A program made the translations under genes and the position numbers. The notes below the pieces were generated by a model. The model saw nothing but the letters and a program-made list of their open reading frames with translations. It was not told the DNA's origin and did not search any database. DNA of 64,000 nt. Source: Methylacidiphilales bacterium (GTDB taxonomy: Bacteria > Verrucomicrobiota > Verrucomicrobiia > Methylacidiphilales > UBA1321). Position 1 is the stretch's first letter. Every line of letters begins with the position of its first letter. This document shows, in pieces, positions 15,697 to 23,701 of the stretch. The stretch spans positions 1 to 64,000 of the forward strand of contig JAMFSY010000047.1 in NCBI GenBank assembly GCA_026225555.1. The letters are read 5' to 3'.

Positions 15697-17688
15697 CTAC
15701 TTCTTCCCTTTCGCCACGCGCTGCTGTTGTTCCCAGGTTCGCAGGCGGGCTTCGCTGGCCAGCGCCAGTTGCGTGAACGGCAAGTCGGGTAACCCGGCAC
15801 ATGTGCCCAAAAAGAATTCCGAGAACTCCTCGATGGTCACGTCCTCTTTCGTGCGCGCGTCGAAAAGCACCTTCGTCGTCGTCTGTTCGATCCACGGCAC
15901 CTGGTCCAGTTGCGGATTTCCGCTGTACCCGAGCCCCAGTTCCTTCGCCAGTGTATTGGCGCAAGAGACGACATGCGCCAATAAATCGATCTCCTCGTCC
16001 TTGCCGGACGAAATCATCGAGGTGAGCAGGTTCCTGCGGCTCGATTCGGTGGCCGCCTGGTAGCAATTCTCCGGATTCTCGTGGAACGCCACGGTGTAGC
16101 GAATCGTCCGGTTAAATTTGTTGCGATGCAGCCACTCCTGCCCGAGTTGCGCGTGATCAATGCCGAAAAATTGATGCTCCGCGTCGGTCAGCAGCATGTT
16201 CTGCTCGTAGGCATGCAGCCATACCGCGATGGTTTTCGCGGGATAAAGTTCCGCCATCACCAGCTTGCCGATGTCATGCACCGCTCCGGCGAGATACTCC
16301 ATCCCCGTCGCCGGCAGGCCGAGCATATCGACCAGGAATTCGGACAGGATGCCGGTATAGATCTGGTGCTGCCAAAAGCCGTGCCAGTTCAGCGGCCGTT
16401 CCCCCTGCCATGGCCGGTAAAGCGCGATGGCCGTCAGTGCGATATTGCGCGAGCGCTCCAGCCCCACGAGCTCGATCTTCTCCGCATCGCTCTGGGGTCG
16501 TGCATCGGAGGCGTTGGCCATGAACGTGCTCAGTACTTCCAGCGTCTCCTTGTAGCTCGGCACCATCAGCAACGCCTGGATCAGCGCACGCAAGTCCTCC
16601 GACGAATCGGTCTGCATCGCGCGCAGCTCGGAAGCCATTTCGTTGAGATGCAGCACCGGCCAGCGGTTGTCGAGCGCCTGATAGACCTCCTGTGCGTCGT
16701 ACGAATCCTGCAACGTGAAGAGATGCTCCCCCTGTGTCGCCATGTCGTCGGGAACGAGGTCGAAGAGAGTTTCCGCCGGCCCCTCCATCCGCGGCAGCGC
16801 ACGACGTTCCACCGTCTCGACGATGGTCATCATTTTTTTCCCGTACTGGAAGTGGTTGATGTTTTCCAGCGCGAAAGTGACTTCCTGATAGCTTTGGAAC
16901 CGGTCCTCCGGCTTTTTTTCCATCATCTTTCGCATCAGGCTGATCCAGCCATTGGGGATCTCGTGACGCTGCAAGGTCTCAATCGGAAAGGGGCTGTAAA
17001 CATGGGCGCGGCAGACTTCCTCGGTCGTCTCGCCGGGGTAGGGAAACTCGCCGGTCATCAGATGAAAAAGACTCGCGCCCAGGCAATAAATATCGGTGCG
17101 CAGGTCCGGCTTCTCCTGCATGACGTGCTCGGGCGAGGCGTAGGCCGGCGTGCCCTGCAATTCATCCGTGCGCGCACCGCTCAGGATTTCCGTCATCTTC
17201 CGCGCCAGGCCGAAGTCGGTCAGCATGACGGTATTCTCGGCATCAACCATGAAGTTGGCCGGCTTTACATCGAGATGGATGATGTTCAGGCGCGACGCGC
17301 ATTCCAGCGCCGCGACCGCCTGCTTCATGAACCACATCGCATCTTCCAGGTTCAACGTCCGCCCGGCCAGGATCCAGTCCTCCAGCGTCTGCCCCTCGAT
17401 ATAACCCATCGCGAGATAAGGCACGCCCTGCTCCTCGCCCGCGGAATAAAGCGGCACGATATTCGTGTGGCGCAGCCCCGCCACGGCGCGGGCTTCCTCC
17501 AAAAAATTTGCCATCACGTCGGGACTGCTCAGGTTCGTGCGATGCATGATCTTGATCGCCACGTAGCGCTCGAGCGTCGGCTCGATGGCCTTGAAGACCT
17601 CGCTCATGCCACCTTCGCCCAGCTTCTCCAAAATGAGATACTGCCCCACGCGGGCGCCGGCCGAAAAAAGTTGGTGACTGGGATCCAT
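15697..17688 (-). CDS. Serine/threonine protein kinase fused to an HDOD domain
   Basis: 663 residues. Residues ~15-285 are a Hanks-type kinase: glycine loop LGEGGMSEVF (23-32), Lys46 in VAIKI, catalytic loop HLDVKPANF (138-146) and DFG at 158-160. The usual HRD is HLD. The APE equivalent is PEH in YASPEHVM. Residues ~345-590 form an HDOD domain with a retained His-Asp pair, HDIGK (471-475). HDOD domains usually lack the full metal-binding set and serve as signalling modules. No transmembrane helix is present, so the protein is cytoplasmic. The fusion suggests that kinase activity is coupled to a small-molecule or partner signal sensed by HDOD (inference). Confidence 0.88.
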   Translation of the reverse strand: MDPSHQLFSAGARVGQYLILEKLGEGGMSEVFKAIEPTLERYVAIKIMHRTNLSSPDVMANFLEEARAVAGLRHTNIVPLYSAGEEQGVPYLAMGYIEGQTLEDWILAGRTLNLEDAMWFMKQAVAALECASRLNIIHLDVKPANFMVDAENTVMLTDFGLARKMTEILSGARTDELQGTPAYASPEHVMQEKPDLRTDIYCLGASLFHLMTGEFPYPGETTEEVCRAHVYSPFPIETLQRHEIPNGWISLMRKMMEKKPEDRFQSYQEVTFALENINHFQYGKKMMTIVETVERRALPRMEGPAETLFDLVPDDMATQGEHLFTLQDSYDAQEVYQALDNRWPVLHLNEMASELRAMQTDSSEDLRALIQALLMVPSYKETLEVLSTFMANASDARPQSDAEKIELVGLERSRNIALTAIALYRPWQGERPLNWHGFWQHQIYTGILSEFLVDMLGLPATGMEYLAGAVHDIGKLVMAELYPAKTIAVWLHAYEQNMLLTDAEHQFFGIDHAQLGQEWLHRNKFNRTIRYTVAFHENPENCYQAATESSRRNLLTSMISSGKDEEIDLLAHVVSCANTLAKELGLGYSGNPQLDQVPWIEQTTTKVLFDARTKEDVTIEEFSEFFLGTCAGLPDLPFTQLALASEARLRTWEQQQRVAKGKK

Positions 17689-17861
17689 GAACCTCAGGAA
17701 GGGACTGCTTGTTCGCTCGTAGCGTAATTAGCCGCCCGGAAAAGGCAATCACCCTCCAGCCCCTTTGCCAAAATTTAACCCGGGTTAGAAACGACCCCGG
17801 GGTGAAAATCAGGCGAAATTTTCCTCGCCTCCCTGTTTCCATCAGACATTCTCCCCCTCGT

Positions 17862-18584
17862 ATGCCTGACTTGCTCAGCGAACTCGACCTCACCAAACAG
17901 GTTGACGAAAAATCGGATTATCGTGCCCGGGTGCATGAGTTGCAGCTGAGCCTGCTCCATTTCCAGCGGAAGATCCTGGAGAGCAAGCGCAGCGTCATCC
18001 TCGTCTTCGAGGGCCCCGACGCCGCGGGCAAGGGCGGGGTGATCAAGCGCGTCGCCGAGAAGCTCGATCCCCGGCTGATCCGCGTTTACTCCATCGTCAA
18101 ACCGACCGAGGAGGAGTACCGCCGCCATTATCTCTGGCGTTTCTGGACGAAAATGCCCACCCAGGGCGAGATCGTGGTTTTCGACCGCTCCTGGTATGGC
18201 CGCGTGCTCGTCGAGCGGGTCGAGGGCTTCTGTACCGAAAAGGAATGGCACCGCGCCTATGACGAGATCAACGCCATGGAGAAAACGCTCTCCGACGGCG
18301 GCGCGGTGATCATGAAGTTCTACCTCCACATCAGCAAGGAGGAGCAATTGAGCCGCTTCGAAAAGCGGGCCGCCGATCCCTACAAGCATTGGAAGATCAG
18401 CGCCGAAGACTGGCGCAACCGCCGCAAGTGGAAAGAGCACCTCGAATCGGCTGAGGATATGTTCGCCCAGACCTGGACCAAGGCCGCGCCCTGGCATCTC
18501 ATCGAGGGCGAATTCAAATGGTACGCGCGGCTCAAGGTCCTCAAGGCCGTCGTCAAGAAATTCACCCAGGAATTCGGGGAATAG
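17862..18584 (+). CDS. ppk2: Polyphosphate kinase 2 family protein
   Basis: 240 residues beginning MPDLLSELDLTKQVDEKSDY. An open frame runs 51 codons upstream through non-homologous sequence. PPK2 enzymes transfer phosphate between polyphosphate and nucleoside mono- or diphosphates. Walker A is GPDAAGKGG (51-59), and the family Walker B/lid motif DRSWYGR sits at 108-114. The RRHYLWRFWTKMP stretch is also typical. The length fits single-domain PPK2. The substrate class (NMP or NDP) cannot be fixed from these motifs. It is followed at 24 bases by the thioesterase on the same strand. Confidence 0.92.
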   Translation: MPDLLSELDLTKQVDEKSDYRARVHELQLSLLHFQRKILESKRSVILVFEGPDAAGKGGVIKRVAEKLDPRLIRVYSIVKPTEEEYRRHYLWRFWTKMPTQGEIVVFDRSWYGRVLVERVEGFCTEKEWHRAYDEINAMEKTLSDGGAVIMKFYLHISKEEQLSRFEKRAADPYKHWKISAEDWRNRRKWKEHLESAEDMFAQTWTKAAPWHLIEGEFKWYARLKVLKAVVKKFTQEFGE

Positions 18585-18608
18585 CTCCGTTCGCGAGTAG
18601 CCTGATCC

Positions 18609-19052
18609 ATGGAGTCCGCCGCCGCCCTGCCCTCCGCGCCACGGCTCATCGTGCCGATGGAGGTCTACTATTTTGACACCGATGCCGGTGGCGTGGTCCA
18701 CAACGTCGCTTATCTGCGCATGGTGGAAATCGCGCGTTCGCAACTCGCCGCCGCGCTCGGCTGGTCCCTGGGGGAAATGAACCGCACGGGGCTCGTCCCC
18801 GTCGTGGCCCGCACGGAGATCGATTATCTTCGCCCCGCCCGCCTCGGCGATTCGCTGCTGATCGCCGCCGAACTCATCGAACTGGAAAAGGTGCGCTTTC
18901 GGCTTCGTTTCGAAATGACTCTTGCCGGGAAACCCGAGGTGATTTTCATCCGCTGCGTGCAAACGATGGTCACGGTGCAGCTTCCCAGCGGCCGCCCTCA
19001 ACGCGCGCCCGCCACGTGGCGCGAGGCTTTTCCGCAACTCGTCACGCCGTGA
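18609..19052 (+). CDS. Acyl-CoA thioesterase, YbgC/4HBT hotdog family
   Basis: 147 residues. The hotdog motif YYFDTDAGGVVHNVAYL (residues 20-36) carries the catalytic Asp and His positions typical of 4-hydroxybenzoyl-CoA thioesterase/YbgC proteins. Later strands TEIDYLRPARLGDSLLI and RCVQTMVTVQL complete the fold. YbgC is often encoded with Tol-Pal genes, but here it stands between ppk2 and frr, with no tol genes visible. It hydrolyses short or medium acyl-CoA or acyl-ACP in the cytoplasm. Exact substrate preference is not deducible. Confidence 0.85.
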   Translation: MESAAALPSAPRLIVPMEVYYFDTDAGGVVHNVAYLRMVEIARSQLAAALGWSLGEMNRTGLVPVVARTEIDYLRPARLGDSLLIAAELIELEKVRFRLRFEMTLAGKPEVIFIRCVQTMVTVQLPSGRPQRAPATWREAFPQLVTP

Positions 19053-19087
19053 CTTGACCCACGCCCCGCGCTGGCGTTCACTAAGGG

Positions 19088-19648
19088 ATGGCCCTAGACG
19101 ATATTCTCCTCGAAGCGGAAGAAAAAATGATCAAGAGCACGGAGGTCATTCAGACCGAATTTTCCGGCATCCGCACCGGTAAAGCCTCCCCCGATCTCGT
19201 AACCAATCTCATGGTCGAAGCCTATGGCTCGCACATGCGCCTCAAGGAACTCGCGGCGGTGACCACACCCGATTCGCGCCTGATTCTCATCCAGCCCTGG
19301 GACGCCACCACGGTCGATGCGGTGCGCAAGGCGCTGGAGGAATCCAAGCTCGGCATCACGCCACAAGTTGATGGAAAGCTCATCCGCCTCCCCATCCCGC
19401 CCCTCTCCGAGGAGCGCCGCCAGGACCTCGTGAAGGCCGTCCGCAAAATGGCCGAGGAAGGCCGCGTGAGCGTCCGTGCCAATCGCCGCCACGCCATCGA
19501 TGAACTGAAGAAAATCGAGAAGGCCGGTGAGATTACCGAAGATCAACTCGTCGATGCGGAGAAGGAAATCCAGAAACTGACCGACCAGTACGTGGCGGAA
19601 ATCGAAAAAGGCGTGACCGCGAAAGAAGCGGAATTGATGAAGGTCTAA
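19088..19648 (+). CDS. frr: Ribosome recycling factor
   Basis: 186 residues, normal length. With EF-G it splits the post-termination ribosome. Family landmarks are FSGIRTGKASPDLVTNLMVE, the LKELAAVTTPDSRLILIQPW strand pair, IPPLSEERRQDLVKAVRKMA and RANRRHAIDELKK. The alpha-helical domain at both ends and the middle beta domain are intact. In many bacteria frr lies after tsf/pyrH. Here it is between a thioesterase and recR, so the local order is rearranged. Confidence 0.97.
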   Translation: MALDDILLEAEEKMIKSTEVIQTEFSGIRTGKASPDLVTNLMVEAYGSHMRLKELAAVTTPDSRLILIQPWDATTVDAVRKALEESKLGITPQVDGKLIRLPIPPLSEERRQDLVKAVRKMAEEGRVSVRANRRHAIDELKKIEKAGEITEDQLVDAEKEIQKLTDQYVAEIEKGVTAKEAELMKV

Positions 19649-19700
19649 TCATTCTATCCGTCCTTTCGGCACTTGATCTCGTCGGGAGGACAACCTTTCC

Positions 19701-20306
19701 ATGACCGAATTTCCCCCGGCCTTCGTCGAGCTCGTCGAGGCCCTTCGCCAGCTTCCTTCCGTCGGCCCGCGCAGCGCCGAGCGGCACGCCCTCTTCCTGC
19801 TCCAGTCGCCCGCCGCAGTGAGTGAGCGGCTGGCGGCGGCGCTGACCAAGGCGCGTTCGGAAATCCATGCCTGCCGCCATTGCGGTTTTTATGCGCAGGG
19901 ACTCGACGCGCTTTGTTCCATCTGTTCCAACCCGCAACGGGACACCGCCATTTGGTGTGTGGTCGAGCAGCCGAGCGACGTGATCAAGCTGGAGAAATCG
20001 AACTTTTTTCGCGGGCTCTACCATGTCCTCGGCGGCCGACTTTCCCCCCTCGATCACGTGGGGCCGGAGGATCTTTCCATCGCCAAGATGGAGCAGCGCC
20101 TCAAGGAGGCCCCGCCCCGGGAAGCCATCCTGGCGCTCGCCGCCGATGCGGAGGGGGAGACCACCGCGCTTTATCTCGCGCCGATTCTCAAGGGCGCCGG
20201 CGTCAAAGTATCGCGCCTCGCCATGGGTCTTCCCGCCGGGGGTGGACTCGAATATGCCGACAGCGTGACTCTCGGATACGCGCTTTCCGGGCGAAGGGAG
20301 CTTTAA
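19701..20306 (+). CDS. recR: Recombination mediator protein RecR
   Basis: 201 residues. RecR acts with RecO to load RecA on gapped DNA. It shows the N-terminal HhH part (LRQLPSVGPRSAERHALFLL), the four-Cys zinc finger CRHCGFYAQGLDALCSIC, and a Toprim domain with CVVEQPSDVIKLEKSNFF and LGGRLSPLDHVGPEDL. The C terminus VSRLAMGLPAGGGLEYAD is standard. Normal length. A purine-rich site GGGAGGA lies 14-20 bases before the ATG. No dnaX gene precedes it, unlike the usual arrangement. Confidence 0.97.
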   Translation: MTEFPPAFVELVEALRQLPSVGPRSAERHALFLLQSPAAVSERLAAALTKARSEIHACRHCGFYAQGLDALCSICSNPQRDTAIWCVVEQPSDVIKLEKSNFFRGLYHVLGGRLSPLDHVGPEDLSIAKMEQRLKEAPPREAILALAADAEGETTALYLAPILKGAGVKVSRLAMGLPAGGGLEYADSVTLGYALSGRREL

Positions 20307-20348
20307 GGGAAGGATGCGTATCCTCCCTCTCTTCCGCTCTGGCTGCCC

Positions 20349-20963
20349 ATGAAAATCAGCGCCGTTTGCTTCGATCTTGGCAAGGTCCTGCTTCATTTCG
20401 ATTGGCAGATCATGCTTCAGCGCGTGGCAAAAAAATCGCCATTGTCGCCCGCGCAAATGAGCGAGTTGATGAGCCATGACCCGCAGATCCTTTCCTACGA
20501 AGTCGGCGGCATTACCTCCGCCAAATTCTTTTCCCACCTGAAGAAGCTCCTTCGCTTCACCGGAACCGCGAAGGAATTACGCGCCTGTTTCTCGGAAATC
20601 TTCACGCCGCTGACTGAGCACATTGCGCTCGCCGCGCTGCTTGCGCCACATTACCCGCTGGCGATTATTTCCAACACCAACGAGGCGCACATCGCTTACG
20701 CCGAGGCGAACTACTCGTTCTTTTCGCTTTTCCACGCCCGCATTTATTCGCACGAATGGCGCACCATGAAGCCCAACCGCGAAATTTACGAGGCAGCTCT
20801 CACCGCCCTCGGCGGTATCGATCCGCAGGAGGCGCTCTTCATCGACGACCTCGAGACCAATATTCTGGGCGCGGTCCAACTGGGCTGGCAAACGATTCAC
20901 CTGCGGCCCGACGTGGATTTGCGCACGGCACTGGCGAGCTACGAATTGATGGGGCTGGATTAA
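20349..20963 (+). CDS. HAD superfamily hydrolase (haloacid dehalogenase-like)
   Basis: 204 residues. Motif I is FDLGKVLLHFDW. The canonical DxD reads DLGKV, so the second Asp is replaced by Gly, as in several YihX-type members. Motif II is IISNTNEAH (Ser-Asn), motif III Lys lies in MKPNREIYEAAL, and motif IV is FIDDLETNILGA. The cap is the small alpha-helical type between motifs I and II. Such enzymes dephosphorylate sugar phosphates or nucleotides, and the lost second Asp could alter phosphatase chemistry. It is 42 bases after recR and is followed directly by a palindromic repeat. Confidence 0.85.
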   Translation: MKISAVCFDLGKVLLHFDWQIMLQRVAKKSPLSPAQMSELMSHDPQILSYEVGGITSAKFFSHLKKLLRFTGTAKELRACFSEIFTPLTEHIALAALLAPHYPLAIISNTNEAHIAYAEANYSFFSLFHARIYSHEWRTMKPNREIYEAALTALGGIDPQEALFIDDLETNILGAVQLGWQTIHLRPDVDLRTALASYELMGLD

Positions 20964-21163
20964 AGAATCCCGGAGCAAGCTCCGAGGCATTCCGACCGAG
21001 CCGTCGGACCTGCGGTCGGCAGCAATTGCGGCGGCCTATGCCCGCCGACGGGCTCGTGGTAGCCGCCGCACGCCGTGCGGTGGAGGAAAGAAGAAAAGCT
21101 CCCACGCTCCGCTCTTTCTTCGAAAAGACACCACCGCACGGCGTGCGGCGGCTACCACCCGAG
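20964..21163. repeat. Dispersed intergenic palindromic repeat, copy 1
   Basis: Follows the HAD stop codon immediately. Its core is a perfect 28-base inverted repeat (21056-21083 and 21131-21158, key bases GTGGTAGCCGCC / GGCGGCTACCAC) around a 47-base spacer with AAGAAAAGCTCCCACG. A leading block, GCAAGCTCCGAGGCATTCCG, is shared with copy 2 at 36248-36386. Copy 1 has about 55 extra bases between the leading block and the hairpin. It codes for nothing convincing and resembles REP/BIME or MITE-type elements. Confidence 0.8.
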
Positions 21164-21197
21164 CCGAAGTGGGCTTCGTGCGCCGCCGATGGGCTGC

Positions 21198-21800
21198 TTA
21201 AGACTCCCCGGTCAACAACGCCAGTTCGCGCTCCTCGAGTTGCTGCTTCCAGCGCGCGAGATAGGAATATTTCCGGTAAACCGCCTCGAGCGCATTGAGA
21301 TCGCGGTCACCGCCGCGCCAGCGCGCGTCGAGCGCGGCGAGATCGGTTTCCAGCGTCGCGCCAAAGGTTCCCAGCTTGCCGCCGAGGGTCATCAATGCGT
21401 CCTGCAACGTCAGTTCCTCGCCCATCAGCCCCGCGCGGGCCAGCGCGCTCTCCGTCGTCCGCTTGCGTTCCAGGAAATCATCGAGTTGACGGCAGATTTC
21501 CCCCACCTCCTTGAACAGGTCCATCGTGCCGGGGGGAATTCGCTGCACGTCGCGCGGCTTTTCACCCTTGGTCAATTCGTAGAGCGCGAGCAGGCGGGCG
21601 CGGGGATCGATCAGCGTCTGGTAGGCGCGGTTCATCTCCGCGTAGCGGGCTTCCGCCGCGAGTCGTTCCGGTTCCGGCGCCTGCTGAAATTTATCGGGAT
21701 GGGTTTCGCCCGTGGCGCGCGCGAAACGTTCCTTCAATGCATCGAGATCAGGGGCAGGGCCCGGTTCCAGTTCGAAAAAGGCGAAGGGATTGTAACTCAT
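21198..21800 (-). CDS. hscB: HscB-like J-domain co-chaperone
   Basis: 200 residues. The N-terminal J domain has the HPD tripeptide in ETHPDKFQQAPEPERLAAEA (His34-Pro-Asp) and MNRAYQTLIDPRARLLALYEL. The C-terminal three-helix domain contains RRTxx-like FLERKRTTESALARAG and WKQQLEERELAL. HscB delivers IscU to the Hsp70 HscA during Fe-S cluster transfer. The length and J-plus-helical-domain layout fit. Neither hscA nor iscU is in the window. A SufT homologue is 3.8 kb away, suggesting Suf/Isc parts are scattered. Confidence 0.85.
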   Translation of the reverse strand: MSYNPFAFFELEPGPAPDLDALKERFARATGETHPDKFQQAPEPERLAAEARYAEMNRAYQTLIDPRARLLALYELTKGEKPRDVQRIPPGTMDLFKEVGEICRQLDDFLERKRTTESALARAGLMGEELTLQDALMTLGGKLGTFGATLETDLAALDARWRGGDRDLNALEAVYRKYSYLARWKQQLEERELALLTGES

Positions 21801-21880
21801 AAAAAAGTCGGCTAAGGGGCGAACTCGAAGGCGCTGATTGAAAGTGGAAGCGCCTCGCAGGACGGAGACTGATCCTCCAG

Positions 21881-23467
21881 CTATTGCACTGGAACCAGCA
21901 CCACGCGAAAACCGGTGAAGCGATCCGCGTATTTCGGCCCGCCCGCGCTCCGCGTTTCGGGGCTGGGGAAATTATCCGGAGAACTCAGCCAGCTTCCGCC
22001 GCGCAAGCTGTGATTTCCTTTATCGTCGAAATTGTCGAGGCACCATTCCCAGACATTTCCGAGCGTATCGTAGAGACCGTATTTATTCGGCTCGGAGGAA
22101 CCGACGTCCTGGGTCGAGGAAAGTGTGGTGGCGCGCGACATGACCGCCTTGTCGATATCGGCGTCGGCGGAATAGGTGTCCCACTGCGATTCCATCGGCA
22201 GTGTATAATGATAGCCCTGCGGCAATTTGCCCGCCCTCGCCTCGGACTGGTTCAGCTTTTGACAGAATGCCATGGCGGCCTCCCATGAAACCGTCTCCAC
22301 CGGACGATTGGACCGGCGAAAAGTGCTCGGATTGGAATTCGTCACCGACTCGTAGACCCGCTGGCTGACCTCGTATTTTCCCACCCAAAATCCGTCCGGA
22401 ATCCAGACCATCGGCATGCCGCACGCGGCGATGAAATCCTTGTCCTTTTGTAGCACGATTTCCTTCGCGACGTTGCCCGATTCGGGCACGGTCAAAGTGA
22501 ATCGCTGGATCGTGTAGGGCGGCAGATCGACCGAGACATTCATGGTGCCGGGCCGGAGTTGAGAAAGAGTCAGCGGCGTCTGGCCGAGGAGATTATTTCC
22601 ATCACGCACCGTCGCGCCGGGCGGCACGGACTGGATCGCCGCGCTGCCATAGGGCAGCTTGATTTCCTTCTGCAAATTTTCCCGATCGTGAATCGTGATC
22701 GTGGTGGGAGCCAGTTGCCAGTCATGCTGCCGCACGATGAGTTGGTAGTCGCCGACCGCCAGATTCGACAGCGTGTCGGGAACCTGGCCATCGCGCTTGT
22801 AATCGCCGGGACCGGTCAGGGTATAGGTCAAATCACTTTGCGGACTGGTCAGGGAAAGTCCGCCCAGCAGCGGCGCGAGCTGGATCGTGCCCAGATCGGT
22901 GGGCTTATCCGCCGTCACCGTCAGGTCCGTGCGATAATCTTCATATCCAGGGGCCTGGACCACCACCGTGATCTTCCCGGGCGGCACGGCACCGAAGGTC
23001 GCGGGCGTCGGCAATTGGGAATCGCCGATGGTCACCTTTCCCGCCGGCACGCTGTTCACCGTCACGGTGGCGCGCGCGGACGCCTGCTGTTTGGCGATGG
23101 CTTCCGCCTGCGCCTTTTGCGCCGCGAGCGCGTCGGCAAGTTGCTTTTGATCCGCCGCTTCCTTCTCGAGCTCCGCCTGATAGGCGCGTTTCGCAGGCAG
23201 GACGCCCATCTCATACCAAGCCACGGAAACGAGCAGGCAGCAGACAACGGCGCTCATGACCACGATGGCCGGGCGCCGGTTTTTCGGCACGGGCAGTTTG
23301 GTCAGGCCGCCCTTGTTGAAGATGCGGTTGCCTTTCTTCGCCGGATCGCCCTTTCCATCCGGCGATGTCGATCCCTCGGCGGGTGCACGAATGGGACCGG
23401 TCCGGACCCCAACCGATGTCGTTTTGCGTCCGGCACCACCCGGAATGAATTTACCTGCTCGACTCAT
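21881..23467 (-). CDS. Membrane-anchored PEGA and formylglycine-generating-enzyme-like (FGE/SUMF1) protein
   Basis: 528 residues. An N-terminal disordered basic region (1-62) is followed by one membrane helix (~66-87), a coiled coil rich in Ala/Gln/Lys (95-130), PEGA beta domains (SVPAGKVTIGD ... VVQAPGYEDYRTDLT; SVPPGATVRDGNNLLGQTP) and a C-terminal FGE-sulfatase domain (340-528). The last shows KYEVSQRVYESV, RPVETVSWEAAMAFCQKLN, LYDTLGNVWEWCLDNF and a closing SLRGGSW. FGE domains oxidise Cys to formylglycine in sulfatases or have lost activity and act as binding modules. PEGA suggests envelope attachment. No sulfatase gene lies nearby. This domain order is common in kinase-linked signalling proteins but no kinase domain is present here. 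Confidence 0.86.
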   Translation of the reverse strand: MSRAGKFIPGGAGRKTTSVGVRTGPIRAPAEGSTSPDGKGDPAKKGNRIFNKGGLTKLPVPKNRRPAIVVMSAVVCCLLVSVAWYEMGVLPAKRAYQAELEKEAADQKQLADALAAQKAQAEAIAKQQASARATVTVNSVPAGKVTIGDSQLPTPATFGAVPPGKITVVVQAPGYEDYRTDLTVTADKPTDLGTIQLAPLLGGLSLTSPQSDLTYTLTGPGDYKRDGQVPDTLSNLAVGDYQLIVRQHDWQLAPTTITIHDRENLQKEIKLPYGSAAIQSVPPGATVRDGNNLLGQTPLTLSQLRPGTMNVSVDLPPYTIQRFTLTVPESGNVAKEIVLQKDKDFIAACGMPMVWIPDGFWVGKYEVSQRVYESVTNSNPSTFRRSNRPVETVSWEAAMAFCQKLNQSEARAGKLPQGYHYTLPMESQWDTYSADADIDKAVMSRATTLSSTQDVGSSEPNKYGLYDTLGNVWEWCLDNFDDKGNHSLRGGSWLSSPDNFPSPETRSAGGPKYADRFTGFRVVLVPVQ

Positions 23468-23701
23468 GGCATGTTGATTGAGGGGGTCGCGATGAATCCT
23501 GGATTAACGATCGTTGCGCGAAACATGTTGGCATATTACCAGCCAGAATCATGCCTCACTGAAACGAGAGCAAACCATGTTCATTAACTCCCGGCAAGCT
23601 TTGGGAGAGACGAAGGGAAATTTTCTTTTAAATCGCGGAGAGGCGGCCCTCCCGGCGGTTTGGACTGTCAACCAGCCCGAACCACCGAGAGAGAAGGCGC
23701 C

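Noticed and set aside
16081..17727. 548-codon open frame on the plus strand
   Set aside because: Antisense shadow of the kinase-HDOD gene. The product has no recognisable fold and is rich in Arg and His.
21075..21815. Plus-strand open frame of 246 codons
   Set aside because: Its start lies in the palindromic repeat and the remainder is antisense to the HscB-like gene.
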